A stretch of 64,000 nucleotides of DNA from NCBI GenBank assembly GCA_905250125.1, contig CAJNOL010000361.1, positions 1-64,000 of the forward strand, in the 5' to 3' direction. The notes beneath the pieces are model-generated. The model did not search any database, was not told the origin of the DNA, and saw nothing but the letters and a program-made list of their open reading frames with translations. Each line of letters opens with the position of its first letter. The first letter of the stretch is position 1. The translations under genes were made by a program, and so were the position numbers. Source of the stretch: Rotaria sordida. Its lineage: Eukaryota; Rotifera; Eurotatoria; Philodinida; Philodinidae. Of the stretch, positions 24,801 through 37,694 are shown piece after piece.

Positions 24801-26860
24801 ACTACTTTCATCTATTCTAAATATTATCATCCTTATATTCTACTCTTTTTTCTTTTTAGCTTCGTTTAGCTAAATATCTTCCTATTAAATCATTACTTGC
24901 TTTGCAAGGTACATGTCGTGATATTCACAATACATTAAATGACAATCTACTTTGGCATGACTTATGTATTCGAGATTTTGAAAAAGCTGGTAAGAATTGT
25001 TTTGCTTTTCTTTAATAGAAAATATATGATCTATGAGAATGTCGAGACATTTTAAATACACACAAAAAAAAAAATTAAGTTTGAAATTTTGATTTGTTTT
25101 TCTTTCTCAAAGAATATTTCTTATGGCTATGATCATGTATAAACTACGACATGATCTATAATTTACCATATTTTAAAAAGTCAATAGCTATTAATAATTA
25201 GAAGTGATGACACATTCTATGCATCAGTGATATTTGTCTTATCTTGATTTGTTTATATCACTGTGACATACTTCTTATATTATTCTTGTTTGAATATTTT
25301 CTTATACATAGTAACTATCATTTGCCAATTGTGATTTAATTAATTGTTTGTATTCGTATTATTATAAAACAAATGAAGATTGATTTCCAAAACAAAATGT
25401 TGACTAGCGATTATGTTGAGCATAATGATTATGTCAGAAAAAGAAATAATATTTCATCATTAAGACTAAAATAGCTTATTAAATGTCAAAGAAACCTATA
25501 CATCATATTAAGAATGCAAAGAATTATTAAGAAAACGATAACATTCAATAAAAACATCTAAAACCGAGTACTAAAGTGTATAGAATAGAAATTCGCATCA
25601 TCCACACATTATGACTAATATTACCATGGTAACGTCACAGACAGGATAGAAAAACACGTTCGAAACATCTCATTATAGACGTAAGAATACGATCAAAAAA
25701 CGTATAATTAATAATGTCTCGGTATAATATAGAAACTACTTCCTTATAGTATTTCTGGAAAAAAAATGTATCTCAAAATAAAACAATCTCCGTGTGATTA
25801 GCAATAGTAGCTATATCATGTTTCCACAGGGATGGTGCTAACAACTTTTTCTGTATTAATTCAACTGTCATTTATGTGAAATACATAAATTTGAAAAAAG
25901 TTCATGTGACACTTTTTTTTTAGCTTTTTTTGTAAATCCAGTTCGATAATTATACGATTATGTAATCTACAGTATCTCCTAGTGAACATTCAAGTATAAT
26001 AATCAAATAATAATAAAAACTCATTTCACGAGAAATGATTAAACAAATCATTCTTCAATCAAAATTTGTCTATCAGGATTCCAGCGATAGTTGAACGTCC
26101 CCTACATAGTTTATCAGAACGTTGAACGTCAGAGCTAAGTAATTGTATTGTTTGACATGCATCCACAAGATACTGTATACCAGAACAGATCACCCGGCCC
26201 GGACCATAAAAGAATGGTCCTATCGCAAAGTATCGGAGAGGCAAGAACGTCCTGATGTATGTTCATAAGATTAATCTTCTTTATTGTACCAATTCTTTTT
26301 TTTTTGTAAGCTTTAGTTTCAATTCCGCATACTTCAGACAATTCAACACATGGAAAAAATTGGTATAAACTCTATCGAATAATGTATGCTCAAAAACAAG
26401 CAACACTCCGACATCAAATAAAATCTTCACCTTTTTTTCATCCAACTTTATTCCCATTGGTTCCATCTGGTCATCCAACACATCGATTACTTTTTCCAGA
26501 TACATCAACTACATTTCATCCATTTCCACCGACAATTTATCGACCTATTCCACCAGGTGGCATTATTCGTAAGTTAGATTCTTTGCAAAAAACTAATCGA
26601 TTACTTTTTTTGTTTTGTCTAACAAAAAAGGCTTTTGTACAGCCAATACTCAACAAGCTCAATCACCACAACAACAACAGCAAGCTCAACATCATATTTA
26701 TTGTCAACCATTTTTTGGTTTAAAATGGGTCGTCATTTTTGCAGGTAGATTTTATATTTAATTAAACAACAACAAAAAAAAAAAATTACAATATTTTTCT
26801 ATTCAAGCTGCTACTATGATTCCATTACCATCATGTTTTCATCCTGTTTGGCTTGGCTAA
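21841..26860 (+). CDS. FBXO7: F-box only protein 7-like (UBL-FP-F-box-proline-rich)
   Basis: Ten exons (21841-21962, 22016-22304, 22361-22505, 22591-22668, 24165-24266, 24324-24376, 24860-24989, 26338-26568, 26631-26744, 26808-26860) stay in frame and give 438 aa. Residues 1-85 look like a ubiquitin-like fold. The next part carries ELMLESGF and YRHKLCEE, both typical of the FP (Fbxo7/PI31) dimerisation domain. An F-box follows at about 250-298 (LIGLPNEIKLRLAKYLPIKS, then CRDIHNT, LLWHDLCIRDF). The tail is Pro/Gln-rich and contains PIPPGGIIR, as in FBXO7. It is expected to be an SCF ubiquitin-ligase receptor also linked to proteasome and mitochondrial quality control. Two introns of about 1.5 and 1.35 kb interrupt it; the first contains an inverted-repeat element (23257-23987). 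Confidence 0.9.
23257..23987. mobile_element. Inverted-repeat element inside an FBXO7 intron (family shared with 54.79-55.49 kb)
   Basis: The ends read about AATTAAGACCCCCCTCCCCT on the left and, as complement, CTTAAGGCCCCCC on the right. An inner palindrome at 23552-23757 is bounded by TTTGAAAGAG and CTCTTTCAAA, with CACTGCATCCTGACATACTC and GGCACTGCA words. Its outer halves are matched, in the opposite orientation, by 54790-55485: GTCAGTTTTCGTCAGAATT, TCAAAATTCGATCT and ATGATAAAATTTT words in the same order. It is non-coding and likely a non-autonomous DNA element. Confidence 0.6.
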
Positions 26861-27702
26861 AATTTTTTTTTTTCTTCTTATTCTCATTTAACCATGATTG
26901 TTAGATTTTCACATACATAGATATACATATATATATATATATTTTGTGTTGCAATGTATATAGACATATTACGGTCTCTCTCTCTCTCTCTCTAGTGCAT
27001 CTCACCTAACATAATCGTTTTCATGTGTAATTACGGTGTGTGTGTTGTTATTGAACATTTTTTTTTGTGCGTGTGTGTTATTACTAGTGATCTGCAACTC
27101 CTCTATTCTTTTTCTTTTTTTTTTTTTTTTTTTGATCTATCTCTTAATGAATAAGAGAAGATAGTAGTTTATGTGCTTTTTATTATTGTATCAGTGTGAA
27201 ATAGTAATTTTGAAGAAAAACAAAAAAAAAAAATTTATAATTCTAGCATGAAGCTCTCTCTCTCTTATAATTTTCTGTGCGTCGGGCATCATCATCATCA
27301 TCATCATTTAGCTTCCAAAAATTTCATTTACGGGTGTTGTGTTTCTATCTCTATCTATCTATCTATCTATCTATTAATCCATAACAATGATTTATTTGTT
27401 TGTTTGTTTGTTTGTTTTTTGCACACTCAGTCTTTATGATATTTGTATTAATGTATGCTTAGATAGCAAAACTTAGAAGAAAAAAAAAGAAAGAAAGAAA
27501 CATTGTTTTTTTTTTCGTTTTGTTTTGTAGATGTGCGTGCTATATATTTCTTTCAAACCTACATTCAAACATATATAAAATTGAGCGTTTTCATGTATAC
27601 CTATTCGTTTATTATATTAAACAATATATATATAAATATATATATATAAAATTAACGTTGTTTCTTTTTTTTTCTAGATATTTATCCACGAAAAACAAAA
27701 AA
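26861..27702. other. Spacer with microsatellites upstream of SNAPC4
   Basis: It contains (CT)n at about 26972-26993, a poly-T run near 27115-27133, (CAT)n near 27289-27307, (TCTA)n near 27345-27374, (TTTG)n near 27399-27416 and TA-rich DNA before a TTTTTTCTAG acceptor at 27668-27677. No coding sequence is supported. Confidence 0.6.
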
Positions 27703-30700
27703 ATGTCATCTTTTATGCCGGATAGTATACTTTTGGATATTGAAAAACTTGAAACAATGTTAACGAATAATAGTAATAGTAGTAGCAGTAGTAGTAGTTG
27801 TGAATCATCATTATGTAATTATCTATTATCACCATCACCAAATTCTCGTTCAATAACATCAACAACACGTTTTACAGGATCATCAAAAATTTATTTAAGA
27901 AATTTAAATAAATTATTAACAGATATTGAACAAAAACAAAAAATTCTTTCGACAGGTGGTGGATCAATTCTTAAACGTTTACGTCCAACAACAACATCAT
28001 CTTTACGTTCGTTAACATTTACATCATTATTTACACGTCCTTCTATTAAATGTAAATCAAATAATCGTTTTGAACCTAAAACAATATCATTTGCACAATT
28101 TATTACACAAACTTCTTCATTTCCATTAACATATTCAAATCATCAATCACAATATGGTTGTGCAAAATTAAATGAAAAAATGTGGGTTGTACATTGTCGA
28201 GAACAATTAATAAAAGCTGTTAATGAAGAACTTAAACAAATATCAAATGAAGAAGTAAGTCATTCAAAAAAAAAAAAAACATCACTTCAAGTCTAATCCA
28301 TATTGAATGAGATACATTCAAATAGGATGAAATTTTTTGAAATATGTTAATATTGTGTAGCTCCACACTATGGCATTTTCGATATTGTTGTAGAACTTAC
28401 ATTATGCTTTTTAAAAGTGTAAGTTTTAAATTGAGGTGTTGTGATTCCCTTCTCTTCATAACAACTGAGGATAATAGACGTCAGATTCTTTGCCGAAAAA
28501 TGATGTTGACTGGTATTAACAACATGACTTAGACTAATCTAGAACATTCGAATAGTTACCGTAGGTTTGTGAGTGTTCTAAATAGAGTACAGTTTTTTTT
28601 AAATTTTTGCATAGATAAAGCTTCATATTCAAGATGTTAAAGTAGGATATATTGTGATGCATTTGATGTGTTACATTCAATGTATTGAAATCTGTTGTAT
28701 ATATAATGAATAATCTACAACAGAGTTATTTATCAGTTAAATCAATGACTAAAATAATAATAAAAAAATTTCTATTTGAAATGTAGAAATCAATAAGATA
28801 GATCGTTTTCTTGGCAAGCAACAATAGTCCGCTAGAAATTTTTCATTTTACCCTATCTTATATTAGCAAAATAAGAATACAAGAACACATATGAGTTTCC
28901 ATATTTTAGCTGGGTTGACAAACTTTTTTATCCAAAACAGCATAGTAAACTTCAGTGCCTATTCTTACACTGTTTATCCGTAGAAAATCAAAATAAGCTT
29001 AATTCAAAAAACAAGCAATTGGTTACAATGAAACTACCTTGGAAATTCTTGAATGTGCAATAAGAAATGAATCAACAGAGAAAATAAAAAACGACGTTCT
29101 AATTTTCTTTGAATTTCTATACTCGAAATTTTTAACCATCATATTATGAAAGTAACCTGATATGAATTAAACTTAAAACAATAACATAGATGTATAAAAT
29201 ATGTATATCATTAGAGAAAAGATTTTAAAACTTCTTTTCTCTTATATCTAATATCAATAGTTTTTTGTTCTATTTGTACAGATTACTTTCATATTTTGTA
29301 AGTATATTTTATTTTAGAACGAGTATATGAACAATTTTATCCGAGAAAAATAAGTTTCTATATAGAAATTTTCTAGACACCATGTTTTTAGTTAAGAATA
29401 TTATTAGTCTATTTTATATATAGTGCAATATTGATTGGAATCATATATCCAGTTATTATCTTGATAATAAATGGTCAGCAAATGTATGTGAAAATGCATG
29501 GAAACAACTTTGTAATCCAAGAATCAATCAATCAAAATGGACTATTAAAGAAGAACGTCGTTTAATATCAATTGTTGAACGTGAATCATTAAGTGCTGAT
29601 CGATGGATATCGATTGCAAAAGAATTAGGAACGGATCGAAGTGCGTATCTCTGTGCAAAACGTTATATGCAGGTAAAAAGACAAAATAATTCACACCTTC
29701 ATTTTTCTAGAGTGAGAGTTCACACAGAACACATCTTTTCTCACCAATCAAATACCCACCAAAAAATTAAAGTAATTGTATAAATATAAATATAAATACA
29801 CACACATATATGTTATGGATTATGAGAAACAAAAAAAAAACAAGTAGGCTATATATATATAAATATATATATCTCATAATTTATTTTCTTCAGCTTTATT
29901 TATATAATTAATTGTCCGTTTGGGAAAAAAAAAGTAGGTAGAAAAAAATTAAATCCGGTCCAGAAGTAAGTTGTATTTATAAGGGAAAAGCATATTTGGA
30001 TTAGAACACAAACAAAAAAAAAACATATCACATTTATTGAATGAACATTTTTACTTTCCCCTAATATAGTCTTGGCGTTTTGAATGGTCACAAATTATGA
30101 TTTAATACGTTGAAATCGATTATAAACAGATATATTATTATTAAAGCATGAATTCAATCTAATTTTTTAATCCCTATTCCGATTGATTTCTTTATTTTGT
30201 TTTTTTTTTATAACTTCAAGTCCAAAATTCAAGAGAGGGAAAACTTTCAAATAAATCTTATTTTTCAAATTCTTACAGTTCGTTATATATTTTTTTATAA
30301 TATCAGGATCATCCATCTCAAAAGACGATATTTTAAGTAAAAACGATTATTTCTTATTTTGTTTTTCAATTTTTCAATTTCTTTCATATTAGTAAAAAAA
30401 ATTTTTTTTTTTCATTTTTTTTTCTCGTTCAGATAAACAATGAAAAATATTCGAAACGTCCATTAGAATTAAATGAACGTAATCAAATAATATCAAATAT
30501 GAAAGATGATAATCAAGGTTATTATAGAAAATATAATAAATTAGCATATGAACTTGGTGATCGTACACGTGAATTTATTTATAATCAATGGTTACATATT
30601 GATCCATCATGTAAACGTGGTCGTTGGTCCAATGATGAACATGCACAATTATTAACACATATTCATCAACAAACACATAAAATAACAAATTGGCCATTAA

Positions 30701-32013
30701 TATCAGCACCCGTACAAACACGTTCATCTCGACAATGTCGTGAACGTGTTTTAGATACATTAAAAACTCAAAATCGTAGAACAAAAGAAAAACATCGATT
30801 ATTTACATCTGATGAAGATCGTCTTTTACTTGAACAATATACATTACATGGTTCAAAATGGTCAATTATAGCAAAAGAATTTTCTTCACGTACAGATAAT
30901 TCTTTACTTGTTCGTTATCGTATGTTAATTAAAGCTAAAACACAATGGAATTGGTTTTGTCAAATAAATCATCGAATGAAATGTTTTTTATTATTTCTAT
31001 ATAATAAACAAATAAATAATGATAAATATTTTATTAATAAAAATTCAATAGATCTATTATCTATATATGATAATAATGGTAATAATAATGATAATGAAAT
31101 TCGTCATGATTTAGAACAGTTTGGTTTCTATCGACGTGGTTTACCATTTCCAATAACAGATGAAGAATTTCAATGGTTTAATCAAAAACCAGAATTAATT
31201 GAAAATATTGCACGAATTGCATTGGATGAATTTTCACAAAAACGTTTATGTTTTAGAAAATTTAAGGTAAAAATTAAGATTTTAGTTTTTTGTTAAGTTA
31301 TCCAAAATATCTTCGTGCTTGGCGAGACTTATCGCAGCTAGATTATCAACAATGATTGAGATCTATGTTCAAGGAAAAGATTTTCAAAAATCATCAGAGC
31401 TGTTTGCAACTTCAGTATTTCCAGTCCGATCAGACAAAGTAAACTTTGATAGTTTTTTGAAAATCCATTTGTAAAACTTCTTTCTCGAACATGAGTTCTA
31501 TCATTTTTGTTAATCTAGATATGATAAAAAATATGAGTTAGATCAGTTGTACTTTTTCTGAGAGCTAGAAGTAGTTCAAAGGAACGAGAGATATCATTAA
31601 TAACTTCTATTTCATTTTTTTGTTGTCGTCAATTTTAGGCAGAAATTAAACCTTGGTTTATATCATCGCTAATTACAACTATTTCCGATGATAATATTCG
31701 TCAAATGCTTTATCGAACAATTCCTAATCGTCGAAAACGAAAATCTATTAATCTATCTTCATCAACAAATAAAAAATCTAAACTTGATACAATTGATCAT
31801 GATAATAATAATAATAATAATACGGATGTTATTGATTGTAAACAAGAACCAAGAGTTCCACAATTTCCATCAATACTTACAACAACATCACGTCATGTTT
31901 TACGTCCAGTACCGAATCAATTTTTTACTTCACAATCGACAACAAAATTATCAATGACAAGTAGTAGTACACATTTTTGTCCTTATCTAATTTTAATTCG
32001 TCAAAATTCATAA
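27703..32013 (+). CDS. SNAPC4: snRNA-activating protein complex subunit 4 (SNAP190), Myb-repeat protein
   Basis: Four exons (27703-28254, 29424-29672, 30433-31266, 31639-32013) give 669 aa. Exon 1 is Ser/Thr-rich and ends in a helical segment. Exon 2 (residues 185-267) carries the first Myb-type units: NIDWNHISSYYL, KWTIKEERRLISIVERES and the characteristic WISIAKELGTDRSAYLCAKR. Exon 3 continues with YNQWLHIDPSCKRGRWSNDE, SRQCRERVLDTLK and LFTSDEDRLLLEQYTLHGSKW. The order and the AKELGTDRSA word fit SNAPC4, the DNA-binding core of the complex that binds the proximal sequence element of snRNA genes transcribed by Pol II and III. It is less than half the length of the vertebrate protein, with a short basic C-terminal tail. 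The ATG follows a TTTTTTCTAG acceptor by 25 nt. Confidence 0.88.
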
Positions 32014-33809
32014 ACAAAGAACAATTAGACTCGTTCAAGTTTTGTTTGTTTTCTTTTCTTCTTTGTCTTGTTTTACTATTGTATAAAGCTTATAACAAAC
32101 AAATATTCTTTTCTTTTCTGTTTTTTTTCTTACTACAGACACAATCAACACATTAGTTAGTTTATGAAAACAAAAAAAACTATATAGTGTTTATTCGGAT
32201 AATTTTGACCGATTACTAGATTCGATAATAATAGCAATTAAATTATACTATCATCGTTTTCATAATATGAAGCTTAAGATGAAATAAAAAATATGTATTT
32301 TGATTGACTTTAATTAACTAAAGATTTCAATTTCATATGATAACTTTGAAACTATATTTTTCGAAAAGTTAAAATTTTGAAGAAGGTCGATAATCATTGG
32401 ATGCATTTCTATAGCAACCGAAGACAACACGAGTCAGATTTCTTAATACAACAGATAAAAATTTCTATTCAAGATCTCAATGATGATGAAGAGTGATGCA
32501 TCACAGTCATCCTATGATTAACATTTAAAAAAAAACCCGAACTGATCAAGTTATAACATTGAGAGACATAATTAATATCAGTGTTTGTCGAGATATATGG
32601 TAGGTATGTTCGGACTTTTCACTTTATGTATTTTGTATTAGTATAATAAGTTGTAACAATACAGATGAGTGCTCTAAATCGGCCGCGCTGACAAGCTTTT
32701 TCTTTTTGTATTATTTACGTTAATTTATGATTTAGCTAAATTAACAAGGAAACCGATCGAGATATTTTATCACTCTTAAGTTCATGTTTTGATGATACAG
32801 AATCTCTGGACTAGAATGAAACTAAAAATTTTTCGTTTGTATAGACTTTCTCTACAGAGTTATGACTGTTTTAATGAATTTTTTTGCATAGGATGAGGTG
32901 TATTGATAAGAAAATAATACCGAAGATTTTTTTTACCTATAATTAGGTCGTATAATCCTAAAAGAATATTTTAACAATTTCAATCAAAACGACACGGATA
33001 TTTTTAACTATTTTCTGGAGTCTAATCAGTTGTTCATCATTGCATATTTGAAGATAGAAGCAATCATTTTTAGAATATTCTTAATACTATGAGATCTATC
33101 TACAGAGAAAATATTACAATCAAAATCAACAGGTATTATAATTTTTAAAGAAACTAATTCATCATCGATTGATCAATCAATAATCTGCTGTCAAATAAAT
33201 ATCTTGATCATTATAGTAAACGTGCATTAAATAGGATGATTGAAAATACTCATCAATCATTGACAAACAATGTTGAATATGAAAAGAAATAGTTTATAAA
33301 CATTGTTGTTATTGTTTCCTACTTTTTCTTATCTAAGATAATAATCATTAATGTATCTCTCCAAATGTAAATATATAAACAATATGCACAAATAATCCAT
33401 CACATTGAGATCAAACCACTTTAATCGAGTATTTATATGTGCTTGCAAAGAAGAATGTTTGTTTAATGGCAGGAGAATATTCAAAGCTGATATCATACTA
33501 ATTTATACATTAGTATCAATATTTATGTTACTATACTCAAACAAACTTTACGAAATCAATCAATTTTACCAACGATAGAAAACTTTGAAATGCCAAAAAA
33601 AAAAAAAAAATAAAGACAAATGTCTAATTGTTAGAATTTATCCAGATAAGTGATGTCTTGAAATATTAAACTAACTACATGATGATGATGATGATAATTA
33701 TTTTATTTCACATCGTTTCATAAAGTTCTAATAGCATTTCAAAATTTCATTTTTACATTTTTTTTAAAAATGTCATCTAGTTTAATTTCTACTATAAACA
33801 TTCATCAAA
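32014..33809. other. Intergenic downstream of SNAPC4
   Basis: AT-rich, without an open frame that looks coding. It includes a poly-A run near 33597-33611. Nothing else is seen. Confidence 0.45.
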
Positions 33810-34050
33810 ATTTGAGTCCGTGGCGGTGGCATTGCTGACGATATTTTTACCATGCCGTCACGTCGGCAGCAGCTTTTTTTTACAAAGAAATTTCACAAAT
33901 ACATGAATTTGCACAGAATCTCAGTGTGATACTGTAAGACTTAGCAAATCTGATCGATTAGCAGCAATACTTCTAGTTCAAATCAGTCACGGCCTTGAAA
34001 ATCGAAACATTTTTTTGAATACCATCGCGATGGACATCTATGATTTCAAT
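33810..34050. repeat. Dispersed repeat with GC-rich end (copy 2, inverted)
   Basis: The left part is GC-rich (CCGTGGCGGTGGCATTGC, CGTCACGTCGGCAGCAGC) and the right end reads CATCGCGATGGACATCTATG. Read on the minus strand it follows the same order as the copy at 6020-6325. The middle is diverged. Confidence 0.45.
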
Positions 34051-34481
34051 ATTCTACGTACCTTCGATGTATTCAAATCAGTAGAAAAAAACTCTATCCA
34101 TAAATGGAAGATCTCTAGTAGTCAAATTTTTGAGCATCTATGAAACCACAACTTGAGTTTCATCGCTCACCTCATACATCAATTTTGGTCAATGATAATA
34201 GATCGGTCATAGTTGGTTTTTTTTTTCAGTGATAGAGACGAACAGAAACGCCCATTATCGAATATATATCTAAGCGGAAAAACTAATAAACATGAAAAAG
34301 TTCCCAAGAGTTACAACTATTGAATTACTAATATGTTCTTGTTCTTTTTTTTTTTTTTTGATAATTGATTAATTCATTTTTGTCAGCTATAATTCAATTT
34401 TATATGTCATCAAACTTTTTGAATAATATATATATATATTAAGAAAAACAAAAAAAAAATAGATTTTTGTGTTTACAATAA

Positions 34482-34950
34482 TCATTGATCAATAAATGAT
34501 GATTTTGATTTCCATAAACGATATTGAGCCATTTGTGTAGGAAATTGTGAACTTAATTCAACAGCTAATATATCAGCAAATTTTCCAAGTGTTTCATTTT
34601 TTCCATTTATTTCTTCATTACGTTCAAGTGTACGTTGTAAACAATCACGTGTAAATATTTGAGGATTTTTAAGATCATCAATATAACTAAAATACAAGAT
34701 ATAAATTAAAAAAAAAAAAAAAGTATTAAGCTAATTTTATTTACTTCAATAATTGTCCAGGAATGTGTATATCTTGACATTGTCCTTTTGTTTGATCAAT
34801 ATCTTTTAATAAACCAATAATTTCATTAAGAATTTGATCAATACGAGATTGAGATTGTGGTTGAAAATCAGTTACAGTTACATATAAATTCCATGTTTTA
34901 TCAATTAAATATTCTAATTCAGTTGCTAATTTAGTTAAAGAATCACTCAT
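34482..34950 (-). CDS. MED10: Mediator complex subunit 10
   Basis: Two exons (34745-34950 and 34482-34686, a 58-bp intron) encode 136 aa, the usual length. Family landmarks are VTVTDFQPQSQ near residue 25-35, LKDIDQTKGQCQDIHIP, and YIDDLKNPQIFTRDCLQRTL followed by FPTQMAQYRLWKS at the C-terminus. MED10 (yeast Nut2) belongs to the middle module of Mediator, which bridges transcription factors and RNA polymerase II. It diverges from the CXC-domain gene, with roughly 0.4 kb between them. The assignment is firm. Confidence 0.94.
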
Positions 34951-35342
34951 GATTATATGAATTAAATAAACTGACTAGTATTATTTTTTATTTTGCTATT
35001 GAAAAGATATAGGATTGTTAAGTTAGTAAACCAATCATATATATCGAGAAAAAGAGTGCGCTTGTCACACAAATGGTACGTACCCACAAGGCGACGAAGT
35101 GAATAATCAATATCGGAAAATGCACCAAGAGAGGGCGCCACATATCTTGCCACTTTTTCAAGAACTTTTGATACTATATTTTGAACTTATAAAGTGATTT
35201 AATGATTTTGGTAGTGATAGTTTTACTCGCCCTAGTTCGGTTTAAGAGATCGTCACTGATTGGTCGTTGAGTATGAACCATATTGGCTGGACATAATCAT
35301 AGAAACATCATATGATGATAAAGACTATTGTCATCATTTTAG

Positions 35343-37694
35343 ACTATTGATAAATCGTCTACGTATGCAAAAGAAATAAAGAATTGTTTATTGCTGTTTG
35401 TTATACCATATTGTTCATCGACGTCGTTGCCTGGAAAAATAATTTTATGCTTAATATGTGGAAAAAAAGATCGACAAGCTCGTTGCAAGTATACGCAAAT
35501 TTGCACAATTGAACGAGAAGAAAAAGTTCGTAAAGCATATCAAACTCGTTATAATAAGGAATTAAGTGGTACACTACTAAATCAATTAGTGCATGCAATT
35601 TGCTACAAATCACTTGTTGTTGGAATTGAACCGGTATCTGTCGCAAATAAAATAGGAAGACCAAAACGAAAAAAAAAATATTCATGTCTTGATTCAAATC
35701 CTGCTAGAATATTAATGGATATTACAAATCATCCAACAACAATTACTACAAAATCTAATTTCTTTTCTACTGAAGACAGAAACAAATCATTTTATGTTGG
35801 TGAAAATAATGAAGTGAGTTTCTTTATGAATGACTTTAGTTTAACGTACAAATGTTTTTTTTTGCTTGTAGAAATATACTTCTGAATTTACAGTTGAGTG
35901 CAGCTCGAATGCAGCACCAACATTATCTTCATTAATTGGTATTCATGATCAAATTTCTAGTAGTAGTATATCATTTGTACAATCCGAACAAGATATTATC
36001 TCAAGAAATTCTACTGAAGCATCATTGATCACCAGTGGTATAACAGAAGCAACATCCACATATGAAATGTTTGAACCAATTATAGTAAACTCAAATTTTC
36101 AAAAATGTAGATTTAGGTTCTATTAATTTTCTATCTTTTTTTAGAACAATTGTAACGACGTGTTTGCTGATCGACAAGAGGAAGATATTACAACGTCAAC
36201 TGATATTGAATCAATAGAAAAATATACAATAGATTCAACACAAACAGCATTAACATATGAAGTATTTGAACCAATTGTAGTAAACTCGAATTTTCAAAAA
36301 TGTAGATTTAGGTTCTATTAATTTTCTATTTTTTTTTAGAATAATTGGAACAATGTATTTGCTGATCGTCAAGAAGAAGAAGATATTACAACGTCAACTG
36401 ATGTTGAAGCAATAGACAAATATACAATAGATTCAACACAAACAGCATTAACAAATGAAACTATATTTCAAGTATTATCAATGACTGATTTAACTGAATG
36501 ACATAGATTTTTTAACACTTGATTTTAATTTTCAAAGGATGATACACGTGCAGCTAGTCCCGACGACGATGATTTATCTTTTGAAATGGTCATCAATGGT
36601 CAATGTACAAATGAAGTTGTAATACGAAATGAAAGTATAAAACGAAAACGAGATAAATTGAAACGAACACGAAAAAGAGTAATTTTGATAAAATTAGCAT
36701 TTTATTATTTTACTCATGTTTCCATTTAGATATTTACTCATTCTTTTAAACATCGTCGTCGGTCAATCATCACACAAAAACCATTACCACTATATCCTGA
36801 TCAAGATACACCTAATGATTTTTATTCAAACAGTTTTGAAGAATTATGGTGGTTGTACTCGTTGCAACTGTTATAAAAATAATTTATCTTGTACAGCTTT
36901 TTGTAGATGTCATCAAGATCTTTGTTGTAATAGAGTAAATATTCTGGTTCTTCCAATAACTTTATTATTAGTTTCCTTTTTTTATTAAATTTTTCTTTAT
37001 TTAGACTTACAATTCATCAATTCAACAAGTGAAAATCAAGTCGAATAAATTCGGATTAACACCTTCATCAATTCAAAATAATTCATTTCATGTAACATCA
37101 ATACAATCTCAATCTATCTACGTAAACGATACAGTTGGTATCCAGCTCTCTTTTTTTTTCCAGGTTGTTAAAAATTTTTTCATGTTACATTAGCTAGAGT
37201 ATTACTGAATATCATTCTGAGATGGCATCAAATAACTCGTACGTCGATCCAATCACTACATATTCTGATAGTAATATATTGAACCCATCGCTACATTCTC
37301 AATCAACGAATTTTGCAACTGATCATACATTTTACTTGAAGAAGGATCTTCAAACTACGACGTCGAAACGTCGTAGACTATTATCAGTATTTATATTACT
37401 CGTTTTAGTATATTACATTACATTGTGTGCATTTATTTTTTTATAGGAATCTTCTGAAGATGAACGTGTATTTCAATCACCATATGCGTGTTCAACTCCG
37501 AAGCTCAATGGAATGAAAAATAATCTTACATCATTGAATTTTGTGAGTATTTCTTATATCTTCACATAAATGATCTGAATCTTTTTTTCTAGAAAACTCC
37601 ATCACTGACAGTATCATTAACACCTCGTCGCACTCCTCATTTTCGAAAATACTTTCGCACAACGAAAACTGCAAGTCAACCTGATCTTAATTAA
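35343..37694 (+). CDS. Cysteine-rich CXC (tesmin/MSL2-CXC-like) domain protein, 5' exon not found
   Basis: Eleven exons can be chained in one frame (35343-35813, 35872-36084, 36145-36279, 36340-36471, 36538-36678, 36730-36754, 36834-36934, 37005-37121, 37198-37386, 37447-37542, 37593-37694), about 573 aa. The first part has a Cys pair and basic stretch (LCLICGKKDRQARC) and a KR-rich run (GRPKRKKK). Acidic/Thr-rich exons follow. Exon 7 carries a compact Cys cluster (GCTRCNCYKN, LSCTAFCRCHQDLCCN) resembling CXC DNA-binding motifs of tesmin/TSO1 or MSL2 type. A nuclear DNA-binding role is inferred. There is no in-frame ATG near the 5' end; a start exon beyond the acceptor at 35341-35342 was not identified. 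Exons 3 and 4 are tandem duplicates. The exon 6-7 junction relies on a non-consensus GTCGTC donor. Confidence 0.65.
36071..36471 (+). repeat. Tandem exon-plus-intron duplication (195-198 bp) in the CXC gene
   Basis: From TTTGAACCAATTATAGTAAAC the sequence repeats 195 bp later, including the small intron (GTAAACTC...TTTTTTTAG) and the following exon with ACAACGTCAACTGA and AATATACAATAGATTCAACA. The second copy has one extra GAA codon. The near identity of the intron copies shows that the duplication is recent. Confidence 0.85.

Noticed and set aside
27248..27439. Plus-strand frame with a His run
   Set aside because: Translation of (CAT)n, (TCTA)n and (TTTG)n microsatellites.
34962..35153. 63-codon minus-strand frame upstream of MED10
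   Set aside because: No motif, no splice sites joining it to MED10; more likely promoter/5' UTR sequence.
35391..35885. CXC gene starting at 35391
   Set aside because: That position is a TTG codon; the frame is open back to an acceptor at 35341-35342, so the true start lies in an unidentified upstream exon.
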